Shown: positions 7,009 through 17,200 of the stretch, piece by piece
Position numbering within the stretch: the stretch's first letter is position 1
How the letters are laid out: the number at the start of each line of letters is the position of its first letter
Source of the DNA: Myxococcales bacterium
Lineage (GTDB): Bacteria; Myxococcota_A; Polyangia; Nannocystales; Nannocystaceae
Assembly (NCBI GenBank): GCA_020633335.1
Contig: JACKDU010000006.1
Coordinates: 310,001-374,000 of the forward strand
Length of the DNA: 64,000 bases
Direction of reading: 5' to 3'
Notes under the pieces: generated by a model
Seen by the model: the letters and a program-made list of their open reading frames with translations, nothing else
Database searches by the model: none
Told to the model about the DNA's origin: nothing
Translations under genes and position numbers: made by a program

Positions 7009-8823
7009 ATGCGACGACCGCAGTGGATCCCGAGGCGCGCCGACGGGCCGGGCATCGCCCTGGCGGCGGCCCTCGGGGTCGCGTCCCTGGCGATCGTCCG
7101 CTCGCTGCCGAAGTCGCCCTTCATCTCGGTCATCCTGGTCGCGCTCGCGCTCGGGGTGCTGATCCTCAACACGCCGCTGCGTCGCCTCGTCGGCCTCGCC
7201 CTCCCGGGGACCGAGCGCGAGCCCGATCGCTACGCGGCCGGCCTCCGCTTCACCGGCAAGTGGGTGCTCCGCCTGGCGATCATCTTGATGGGCCTCAAGG
7301 TCCAGACCTCGTTCTTCGGCGGCCGCGAGCTCCTGGTGATCGCGACGGTCGCGGCCGCGGCGATCCCCAGCGCCTTCTTCGTCGCCCACGGGCTCTCGTC
7401 GCGCTTCGGCGTGCGGCGGCCCCTCGCCGATCTGATCGCCGCCGGGACGATGATCTGCGGGGCGTCAGCGGTCAACGCGGTCGCGCCGATCGCCCGCGCT
7501 CGCCGCGAGGAGCAGGGGATCGCGATCGGCGTGGTCTTCCTCTTCAGCGTCGTCGCCCTCCTCGCGTTCCGGCCGATCGCGGCGCTCGCCGGCCTCGATC
7601 CCCGCCTCGCCGGGATCTGGGCCGGGCTCTCGGTCAACGACCTCTCGAGCGCGGTCGCGGTCGGCGCCCAGATGGGCGAGGGCGGCGACGTCATGGCGAC
7701 CGCGGCCAAGTCGGCGCGGATCCTGACGCTCGCCCCGCTCCTGATCGTCCTCGCGCTGATCCGCCGGGAGGGCGCGCCCCTCAGCGTCCGCCGCTCGATC
7801 GTCGACTCGCTGCCGCTCTTCATCCTCGGCTACCTCGCGCTCGCGCTGGTCCGGGTCGCCGGCGACGCCTGGGTCGGCGAGGCGCCGCTCTGGCGCGCGC
7901 TCCTCGGGGCCGATCGGACGGCGGTCGATCTCCTGCTGGCGACCGTCGCCGCCGGGATCGGCCTCCACCTCGGGCTCCGCGCGCTCCTCGCCTCGGGCGT
8001 CCAGGCCCTGGTGGTCGGCGCCGGGACCTCGGTGTGGATCGCCGGGCTCTCGCTCGGGATGATCGTCGCCGCCGATCGCGGCGGCGCGAGCCTGGCGGCG
8101 ATGATCGGCGCGGCCGCGCTCGGCCTCGGCTACCTCGGCTACCGCCGCGGCGGCGCGAAGGCGGCGCAGGTGAAGCTGCTCCGCCGCCGCTTCGAAGGCG
8201 GCGCGCCGCTCTCGCTCGGGGAGGCGACGCTCCTCCTCGACGCGGCCGACGCGGAGGGGGGAGAGGGGCTCGACGAGGGGCTCCTGCGGCGGATCCTGGG
8301 GCAGCTCCACCCGTCGATCGGCGAGCTGATCCCGGTCCGCGAGAGCCCGCTCGCCAAGGGGGTGGGCTGCCGCTGGATCACCTACTGGCAGGGGCGCTCG
8401 GGCTGGGCGCTGGTCGCCGTCGCCCGCTCGCCGGGATCGGCGACGCCGATCCACGCCCACCCGCACCGCCTCCTCGGCAAGGCGATCGAGGGGGTGCTCG
8501 AGGAGACCCGGCTCCGCGAGCGCGAGGGCGGCGAGCTCGAGGTCGTGTCGCGGGCGGTGCTCGGCCACAACGCGCTCGTCGAGACCGACGGGCGGGCGAC
8601 GATCCACATCGTCCGGGCGATCGGCCCGGGGCCGGCGATCGATCTCCAGCTCCGCGGGCCCGAGGACGGGCGGCCGGGGCGGCGCTTTGACACCGCGGGG
8701 CCGCTCGACGTCGACGCGCTCGCGGTCGGCGATCGGCTCGCGGTGCGCGAGGCGATCGACGATCGACCGGGGCACGGCGGCGAGGGGGCGGCCGCCGGCC
8801 GCGTCGCGGACGGCGGCGCCTGA
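7009..8823 (+). CDS. YeiH-type putative sulfate exporter fused to a cysteine-dioxygenase-like cupin
   Basis: 604 aa, two domains. Residues about 15-375 are a polytopic membrane protein of the UPF0324/YeiH (putative sulfate exporter, PSE) family: about ten hydrophobic segments and the family patterns FTGKWVLRLAIILMGLKV, AGTMICGASAVNAVAPI and GLSVNDLSSAVAVGAQM. Residues about 400-580 are soluble and resemble type I cysteine dioxygenase: PIHAHPH at 481-486 followed by GxxLEE, and a third His at 533 (TIHIVRA) before a DLQLRGP strand. The His/His/His spacing (482, 484, 533) matches the CDO iron site. Family knowledge links YeiH proteins with disposal of sulfate or sulfite from organosulfonate and thiol oxidation. 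The fusion therefore suggests thiol oxidation coupled to export of the oxidised sulfur product; this is inference. Confidence 0.85.
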   Translation: MRRPQWIPRRADGPGIALAAALGVASLAIVRSLPKSPFISVILVALALGVLILNTPLRRLVGLALPGTEREPDRYAAGLRFTGKWVLRLAIILMGLKVQTSFFGGRELLVIATVAAAAIPSAFFVAHGLSSRFGVRRPLADLIAAGTMICGASAVNAVAPIARARREEQGIAIGVVFLFSVVALLAFRPIAALAGLDPRLAGIWAGLSVNDLSSAVAVGAQMGEGGDVMATAAKSARILTLAPLLIVLALIRREGAPLSVRRSIVDSLPLFILGYLALALVRVAGDAWVGEAPLWRALLGADRTAVDLLLATVAAGIGLHLGLRALLASGVQALVVGAGTSVWIAGLSLGMIVAADRGGASLAAMIGAAALGLGYLGYRRGGAKAAQVKLLRRRFEGGAPLSLGEATLLLDAADAEGGEGLDEGLLRRILGQLHPSIGELIPVRESPLAKGVGCRWITYWQGRSGWALVAVARSPGSATPIHAHPHRLLGKAIEGVLEETRLREREGGELEVVSRAVLGHNALVETDGRATIHIVRAIGPGPAIDLQLRGPEDGRPGRRFDTAGPLDVDALAVGDRLAVREAIDDRPGHGGEGAAAGRVADGGA

Positions 8824-8909
8824 CGACGCGTGCGCGAGCTTCGGACGGCGCGCCGGCGCTCGGCCGCTTTCCGGTGGTCGTCGCGCGGGTGATCGTCGAT
8901 GATCCTCGG

Positions 8910-10280
8910 GTGCGAAGAGCCGCGGCGATCCTCCCTCTGGCGCTGGCGCTCGCCTGCGGCGGTGTCCGCCCGGAGGGCGCCGCCGAGGGCCGTCTGAGCC
9001 CGCCGACGGCGGGCGGGATCGCGTCGCCCCACGACCCGTCGCCGCCGCCCGGCGCCGCGACAGGACCGGTCGTCGGCGGGCGCGTCGATCTGCGGGCGGC
9101 GACGATGATCGGCGAGGCCGCGGGCAAGCGCTGGGTGGTCGCGCTCCCGGCGGGCGACGAGCGGAGGGGGGCGCTCCTCCTCCACCTCGATCGCGGCGGT
9201 CGCCTCGCCGAGACCGCGCTCCCCTGGTGGAGCGAGGACGTGGCGATCGAGCGGGGCGAGCCGCCGCGCCTGCGGGTGATCGACACCGAGGCGCGGCGCT
9301 GGTTCGCGGTCGACCTCGCCGATCCCGACGCGCCGACGATCGGCGAGGTCCGGCCGATCCCGGGGTTGGTGGCCGGCGCGTATCCGAAGGGCGTCGCCAG
9401 CGACGGCGTCCGCGCGCTGGTCTCGCTCTACCGGGAGGCGCCGCGGGGCGCCTCCCAGCGCTACCTCGGCGAGACCTTCCTCCTCGACGTCGCCAGCGGC
9501 CGCCGGGTCGGCGCGCCGGGGCCGGCGACGGTGTGGGCGGCGACCTGCGCGGGCGGCCGCTGCTACGGGCTCGCCGAGGCCAACCGCGATCCCCAGCCGA
9601 GCGTGATCGTGACGATGGACGACGCGGGCTACCGCGAGCTCGGCGAGCTCGGTCCCTGGCGCTGCCCCGGCGCCGAGACGTGGGAGGTCGGCGACACCTG
9701 GTTCCTCGCCTGGGCCGACCGCGGGCGGGTCGGCCTCGTCGCGGTCGACCTCCCGAGCGGCGCGATCCGCCGCGGCGCGATCGAGCTCGACGGCGACGCC
9801 TGTCCCTTTGTTCAGGCAGTTGAGGTCGCCGGCGGGCGGGCGCTGGTGATCGACGTCGTCGGCGAGCCCCGGCTCGTCGAGGTCGACGGAGCGCTCCGTG
9901 GAGGTCCGCCGCAGCCGCTGCCGGCGATGAGCTTCGAGCGCCAGGCCTACGCGCGCGTCGACGCGTGGCTCCTGGCGATCGACTACCGCGCGGCCTCGGG
10001 GATGATCCACGACCCGCCGGGTCCCGACGGGAGCTACGAGTACCGCGAGGTCTGGGACTTCAGCGGACGGGGAGGGCTCCTCGAGGCGAGCGGCGGCCGC
10101 TGGCGTTGGCGCCGCGAGGCCGCGCTCCCGCACTCCGGGGAGTCGGGCGACTTCGGCGACGGCTACCGGCCGCTCCTCATGACCGCGCCCGGACGCGGCG
10201 GCGTCCTCCTGGTCGGCGACGGCCTCCCGAGCGAGTTCGTCGCGCTCATCGGGCCCGGCGTCGACGCGCCGCCGGGCTGA
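8910..10280 (+). CDS. Lipoprotein of unknown function, possible beta-propeller
   Basis: 456 aa from GTG 8910 (GTG 8874 is the longest option). The short start gives an ideal signal (VRRAAAILPLALALACGG, lipobox LALAC). After a Pro/Gly/Ala linker the mature part (residues about 60-450) is rich in short beta segments with recurring W/G/D turns (RWVVALPAGDERRGALLLHLD, TWFLAWADRGRVGLVAVDL). This looks like a WD40- or YVTN-type propeller, but no repeat signature is strong enough to name. It lies 86 bp after the exporter-cupin fusion on the same strand. No clear -10 or ribosome-binding site was found at either start. Confidence 0.7.
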   Translation: MRRAAAILPLALALACGGVRPEGAAEGRLSPPTAGGIASPHDPSPPPGAATGPVVGGRVDLRAATMIGEAAGKRWVVALPAGDERRGALLLHLDRGGRLAETALPWWSEDVAIERGEPPRLRVIDTEARRWFAVDLADPDAPTIGEVRPIPGLVAGAYPKGVASDGVRALVSLYREAPRGASQRYLGETFLLDVASGRRVGAPGPATVWAATCAGGRCYGLAEANRDPQPSVIVTMDDAGYRELGELGPWRCPGAETWEVGDTWFLAWADRGRVGLVAVDLPSGAIRRGAIELDGDACPFVQAVEVAGGRALVIDVVGEPRLVEVDGALRGGPPQPLPAMSFERQAYARVDAWLLAIDYRAASGMIHDPPGPDGSYEYREVWDFSGRGGLLEASGGRWRWRREAALPHSGESGDFGDGYRPLLMTAPGRGGVLLVGDGLPSEFVALIGPGVDAPPG

Positions 10281-10288
10281 GCACGCCG

Positions 10289-10348
10289 CGAGGGCGTCGC
10301 CGCGCCCCCGATCCGCGCGCCCCCGATCCGCGCGCGTCGACGCCCTCG
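10289..10348 (+). terminator. Long-loop inverted repeat after the lipoprotein gene
   Basis: CGAGGGCGTCG (10289-10299) is perfectly complementary to CGACGCCCTCG (10338-10348). The 38-bp loop contains a direct repeat of CGCGCCCCCGATC. It lies eight bases after the stop at 10280. A terminator or decay-protecting stem is plausible; no T-run is present. Confidence 0.4.
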
Positions 10349-10442
10349 TCGCGGCGGGCCGCGAATCAACGCCGGCGATCCGTTTGACACCCGACGGAGC
10401 CGCGGGTCATCGTGATCACCTCGATCGAGCGAGGAGGATGTG

Positions 10443-11372
10443 ATGGTGGAATGCGTCGAGCTCATGCGCCGCTCGTGCGTCGTGGCGATCGGCTTGGTCG
10501 TCGCGTGCGGGCCGGCGAACCCCGGAGGCGGCCAAACGAGCGCGGCCTCCCCCGAAGCGCCGAGCGGCGTCGTCGCCACGCCGGCCTCTCCCGCGCCGGC
10601 CCCCGCGCTCGACACCCACGGCCGCCGCAACGCCGGACGCAAGGCCCCGCCGGAGTGCCGCAACCACGGCGAGACCCCGTCCTCGCCGCCGACGCCGCTC
10701 TTCGACGCCGACGACACGCGCGCGCAGGGCACCGACGTCTCCGACGCGCAGGGGTCGGTCCCGTGGCGGACCCTCCACGAGGGCGGCGTCGAGTTCGTGT
10801 ACATCCGGGCGAGCGAGGGCCACGCCATCCAGGACCACCACTTCGAGGCCAACTGGGCGATGGCCCGCGCGTGCGGCCTCCCGCGCGGCGCCTACCACGT
10901 CTACGAGCCGACCCAGGAGGTCGGCGCCCAGGTCGAGAACTTCCTCGGGCGGATCGGCGAGGACCACGGCGAGCTCCCGGCGGTCCTCGACATCGAGATC
11001 ACCCCCGAGATGGTCGCGCAGCGGAACGAGCGTCACAAGACCAGCGACGTCTTCCCCTCGCGCGCCGACTACATCACCGGCGTCCTCGCGTGGCTCTCCA
11101 AGGTCGAGGCCGCCACCGGCAAGCGCCCGGTCATCTACATCCAACCCTGGTACTGGCACAGCTTCCTCGGCAAGAGCGCCGAGCTGGTCGAGCATCCGCT
11201 CTGGGCCGCCGGCGTCGCCCCGCGCGGGCGCGACGGCTGGAAGTGGAGCTTCTGGCAGCACGGCCAGCCAGCCCACTGGGACTCGCGGGTCTGGGACCGC
11301 GACCTCTTCCACGGCACCAAGGACGAGCTCGAGGCCCTCGTCGCGTCGGTCGCCGGCCCCGCTGGCGAGTAG
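10443..11372 (+). CDS. GH25 family lysozyme (muramidase), exported lipoprotein
   Basis: 309 aa from ATG 10443, selected by GAGGAGG at 10431-10437. An N-terminal hydrophobic segment with lipobox VVAC (near residue 21) and a Pro/Ala-rich linker to about residue 80 precede a glycoside hydrolase family 25 domain. Diagnostic motifs are GTDVSDAQG (first catalytic-cleft Asp), VEFVYIRASEG, GLPRGAYHVYEP, the catalytic strand AVLDIEI (Asp and Glu), PVIYIQPWYW and KWSFWQHGQPAHW. GH25 enzymes cleave the beta-1,4 bond between MurNAc and GlcNAc. In a predatory myxobacterium this could serve prey lysis or self-remodelling; the context does not decide. It faces the 533-aa unknown gene across a strong hairpin. 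Confidence 0.9.
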   Translation: MVECVELMRRSCVVAIGLVVACGPANPGGGQTSAASPEAPSGVVATPASPAPAPALDTHGRRNAGRKAPPECRNHGETPSSPPTPLFDADDTRAQGTDVSDAQGSVPWRTLHEGGVEFVYIRASEGHAIQDHHFEANWAMARACGLPRGAYHVYEPTQEVGAQVENFLGRIGEDHGELPAVLDIEITPEMVAQRNERHKTSDVFPSRADYITGVLAWLSKVEAATGKRPVIYIQPWYWHSFLGKSAELVEHPLWAAGVAPRGRDGWKWSFWQHGQPAHWDSRVWDRDLFHGTKDELEALVASVAGPAGE

Positions 11373-11398
11373 GCGCAGCGCGAGACGGGAGCGAACGG

Positions 11399-11427
11399 GT
11401 GAGGGCGGGCCCGAGGCCCGCCCTCAC
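11399..11427. terminator. Bidirectional terminator hairpin
   Basis: GTGAGGGCGGGC (11399-11410) and GCCCGCCCTCAC (11416-11427) form a perfect 12-bp stem with a CCGAG loop. It lies in the 70-bp gap between the convergent GH25 gene and the 533-aa gene. Confidence 0.6.
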
Positions 11428-11442
11428 CGTCGGGTGTCGACG

Positions 11443-13044
<1,602 letters not shown>

Positions 13045-13382
13045 CTTCACCTCCGGGCGCGATCACAGGGGGAGCCCTGCGTCGCGTCAAGGGCTCTTGT
13101 CGCGCGGACGAGGTCGGCCATCACGACGCACGCGCGAGGGCGCGAGTGCGCGTCATCCGGTCAAAACGATGTAGACGCGGTCGTCCGAGGCCCGCCGAGG
13201 CGGATCATACATGTCCCAAGGGGCATTTTCGATGAGGCGCCCACGGGGGCACGCGAACGCCCGGCGCGGACCCACGCCGTGAGCCCATACACGGGGCGCA
13301 GGACCAAGCAGCAGCGGCGTGTGGGCGTCCACGATTCGGCCCGGAGGCCGCTCCTGCGCGCTCGCCAGCGCCAGCGAAGCGG
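13045..13382. other. Intergenic region upstream of the 533-aa gene
   Basis: 338 bp between two minus-strand genes. It contains the ribosome-binding site of the 533-aa gene and, at 13209-13230, a clear member of the dispersed family (ACATGTCCCAAGGGGCAT). No gene, RNA or clear -35/-10 was recognised. Confidence 0.4.
13209..13230. repeat. Dispersed TGTCCC near-palindrome
   Basis: ACATGTCCCAAGGGGCAT followed by TTTC. ATGTCCC pairs with GGGGCAT apart from one mismatch. It lies about 165 bp upstream of the 533-aa gene. Confidence 0.5.
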
Positions 13383-14153
13383 CTAGCCCCGCTCCTTGAG
13401 GCTCCGCAGCGGCTCGCCGTCGATCACCTTGGTAGCGAGGCGCCGCCAGTCGCCGAACTCGCTGCCGAAGACCCAGTCGAGGCCGGTCGAGCCGAAGCCG
13501 TAGTTGCCGGTCCAGCGGGCGTGGTGGAGCGCGTGGTAGACGAAGGGCGGGGTGAAGATCGACGCCAGGCGGGTGCGGCTCAGCGGGTTCACCATCTCGA
13601 AATTCGAGTGACCGAAGATGTTGCCGAAGACGTTGTAGACGACGTGGGCGACGAAGCCCCCGGCCGAGATCGGCAGCACCAGGGAGGCGAGCGCCGGGAT
13701 CGCCAGGTAGCCGATCGCCCAGGCGATCGCCTCGACCGGCCCCATCGACTGGCCGGTGAGCGGCGTCGTCACCCGCGAGCGGTGGTGCCAGCGGTGGAAG
13801 CGGACCCAGCGGCGGCGGTGGAGGAGGAGGTGGAGCGGGTAGTAGTAGACGAGGAAGCCGACGTAGCAGATCGCGAAGGTGAGGAGCGGCGACGCGTCGT
13901 CGTCGAAGCGGATCGCGCCGGCGTAGAGGACCGCGGTGAAGGCGGCGATCTGGATCGGCAGGAAGATCAGGTTGCCGAGGAGCTCGAAGCGGTACTGCCC
14001 GCGGTCGAGGGGCACCGCCCAGATCCGGCGCGCGCGGAGGAGCCGCTCGCAGGCGAAGCCGAGGCCGCTCGAGAGGAGCGTCATGCCGAGGAAGGCGGCG
14101 GTGACGACGGCGAAGAGCGCGGGCAGCGAGAGGGAGGCGAGCCAGGGACCCAT
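13383..14153 (-). CDS. Sterol desaturase / fatty acid hydroxylase superfamily membrane protein
   Basis: 256 aa from ATG 14153; a TAGTCT box sits eight bases upstream. The protein has about five hydrophobic segments. The diiron histidine clusters of the ERG3/fatty-acid-hydroxylase family are visible: LLLHRRRWVRFHRWHH (HxxxH and HxxHH), FGHSNFE and FVYHALHH. Members are integral-membrane oxidases acting on sterols, carotenoids or fatty acids. Myxobacteria of this group make sterols, so a lipid or sterol substrate is reasonable but unproven. It is divergent from the giant vWA gene, with 128 bp between them. Confidence 0.88.
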   Translation of the reverse strand: MGPWLASLSLPALFAVVTAAFLGMTLLSSGLGFACERLLRARRIWAVPLDRGQYRFELLGNLIFLPIQIAAFTAVLYAGAIRFDDDASPLLTFAICYVGFLVYYYPLHLLLHRRRWVRFHRWHHRSRVTTPLTGQSMGPVEAIAWAIGYLAIPALASLVLPISAGGFVAHVVYNVFGNIFGHSNFEMVNPLSRTRLASIFTPPFVYHALHHARWTGNYGFGSTGLDWVFGSEFGDWRRLATKVIDGEPLRSLKERG

Positions 14154-14281
14154 CGGCCTCGAGACTATCAGCCTGAGGGACGGGGGGCGCGTCCCCCCGG
14201 CGGCGCCCCGAGCCGCTGCGCAATCGCTGCTGCCCCGGACCGGCCCGCTCTGGCGCTCCACCCGGCTACCATGGCCGGGCG

Positions 14282-17200
14282 ATGACCCTCGGCCTCGAGG
14301 CGCTCCGCGCCGCGCTGACCCGCACCCACGGCGAGCTCCAGGCGCCGGCGGGCGCCCGCCTCGCGGTCGTCGACGTCGCCCTCTGGAACCATGGGACAGG
14401 TTCGATTCGCCTCGGCGGGCGCCTCGGCGATCGCCTCACGCTGGTCGGGCCCGGCGGCGAGGCGCTGGCGGTCTGCGGGCCCGGCGGCCCGGATGGGTCG
14501 CGGCTCCGCCACGGCGTCGGCGCGGGCGAGCTGATCCCGCGGGTCCCGCGGGCGCTCCGGAGCCCGCTCGGCGTCGCCCTCGGGGACGCGGTCGATCTCG
14601 AGATCGCCGGCGGCGAGGGGGTCGGCGGCGAGCTGGTCTTCACGATCGCGGCGAGGGGCGGCGGGGTCGTCCTCCTCGCCCTCGCGGTCGACGGGGGGCC
14701 GGCGCGCACGGCCTCGCTCGCGCTCGTCGAGGCCCCGGCGACGCCCGCCCCCGGGGCCGATCCCGAGGCGGCGGCCTTCACCCTCGAGGTCCTGCCGCGG
14801 AGCTTCGCGCCGGTCGATCCTGCCGACGCGAGCGATCCCCAGCTCTGGGAGCTCGAGGTCGCGATCACCAGCGGCTTCGCGCTCCGTCGCTACCGGATCC
14901 CCGACGTCGCCGGCGTCCTCTTCCTCCTGGTCGGCGACCGCGAGGGCTCCCAGGTCGTGACGCCGCACCCGGCGAGCGCCGACGCGGGCCCTTGCACGCG
15001 GACGAGGCCGCGGGCCCTCCTCGATCCCCTCGCCGCGTCGACGATCCGCGTCGCGCCCGGCGACCCCGAGCCCGGCGAGGGGCCCCTCTGGGGCGAGGTC
15101 GAGCTCGCGCCCGGCGAGCGGGTGCAGGGGCGGCTCCGCTTCCTCCTGCCGCGGGCGCCGCTCGCCCGCGCCGAGCTCGTCCTCCCCGACGATCGCTGGG
15201 GCTTCGGCGCGGCGGCGATCAAGGGCGCCTTCGCGCGGATCGCCGAGGGCCAGCTCCTCCAGGGGCCGCGGGCCGGCGCGCCCGAGCTCCGCTTCGACGT
15301 CCTGCGGTCGACGATCGAGGCGCTCCCGAGCGAGCGAGCCCGGGTGATCGTGACGCTGCGGGCGCGCCACTTCGATCCCACGGCGCTCGCCTGGTGGGAG
15401 GTCGCCGGCAGCGTCGAGCTCCGCCACCGCCAGGTCCACTACGCGCTGCCGATCGACGACGGCGCCTTCTTCACCGCCCGCGGGCGGGTCTGCGTGCTCC
15501 CCCGGGTGATCCAGGAGGAGCGCCTCTGCTTCGAGATCCCGGCGACCGACGCGGAGGACCTCGAATTGACGATCAGCCTGCCGCAGGGGCGGCAGGCGCT
15601 GCGGCTCAAGGGGCATGCGCTGGGGCCCGATCTCCCGGCCGGCGATCCCTACCCGGCGGCGAGCAACGCGATGGTCACGCTCCGGGTCCACGCCTGCCGG
15701 TCGCTGGCGGAAGGAGACGGAGACGCGGGGGCGGGCTTGATCGTCGACGCGTCGCTGACGGTGCGGGTCGATCAGCGCGGCAACTACCCGCTCTCGGCCG
15801 GCGACTTCACCCTCCGCGCAGGTGATCTGTCCATAAAGCCAGATTGTGAGAGGGGCGCGGCGATCCTCGATCACCCGCTCGGCGAGGGCGAGTACGTCTC
15901 GGTCGAGGGGGCCGGAGAGTGCCGGCGCTTTGAGCTCTTCTTCGCCGTCGACGCCGACCTCGTCGAGCTCGCCTTCGACGGGCCCGGCGGGCCGATCCGG
16001 ATCCCGCTCCTCGCCCTCGATCGCCTCCACCACGGCCCCGAGACCGACAACGACGCGCCCGAGCGCGCCCGCCCGCTGCCGATCGGCGCCGAGGTGCGGA
16101 TCGATCGCCTGGCCCCGCTCCGGCGGCCGCGCTCCTTCTTCTACCGGCTGGAGGGTCCGGCCGGCGTGCTGATCTTTGTCCAGGCGTGGGCCGAGGATCG
16201 CCGGCGCCTGACCACCGGCCAGCCGCGCACGGGCCCCGGCGAGCACCGCCTCTTCCTCCACCTCGGGGGCCGCCGCGTCGCGCTTGAGCGCGGGCTCGTC
16301 CGCCTCGAGACCGCCGCCGGCCCGGCCGAGCGCGAGGGGACGCTGGCGCCGGCGCTCGCCCTCGATCACCTCGGCGACGACGCGCTCCTCGAGGTCCACG
16401 TCCACCGCCTGCCGGCGGAGGCCTGCGTGCTCGTGCGGACCGGCGTCCGCGGGGCGCTGGCGGCGGGCTTCGTGCCCTGGCAGCCCGGCGCCACCTGGCG
16501 CCACGCGTCGCCGCTGGTGCCGGCGCCGCTCGCCGCCGACGATCGGGCGATCGACGGCGGCGGCCCGCCGCTGCGCCGCTGGGTCGCTGAGCTGGCGCCG
16601 CTCGCCGGCGCGCCCGTCTTCGTCCGTTTTCGGATCGACGCCGCCGATCACCGCCACGCGCTCGAGGCCCGCCTGGAGCTCGACGTCGACGTCGATCCCC
16701 GCGATCCGCCGCTCGTCGTCGTCGCCCTCTACCGGGCGAGCGAGCTCCGGCGGCCGGTGGATCGCCGACGGCCGCTGATCGAGCGGGCCGCCAACCACAC
16801 CAAGATCGCTGACCTCCGCCTCGCGGCCGGCGACTACGTCCTGGCGATCGAGGGGGCCGCGAGCTGGCGGCCGGGGCTGCGGCGGAGCCTGAAGGTGATC
16901 GTCGAGGAGCTCGGGCCCTGGCCGGCCGACCTCGTCGACGCGTCGCTCTGCCGCCGCGCGGGCGCGCGCCCGCTCGCCGAGGGCGAGCGCGTCCGCGGCC
17001 TCCTGGCGCCGCGCTTCGGGCCCTGCCCGTCGGCGGGCGCGCCCTTCTTTCGGCCGCGGCGGGTCGTGGTCGGCGAGCGCGAGCTGGTCGCCGATCCGCG
17101 GGGCGGCGACTCGAGCCAGAGCCTCGGCTGGTCCAACCCCTTCTGGGAGACGCCGCAGCGCGGCGAGCCGTCGATCGCCGTCTCCCACTGGTACCGCCTG

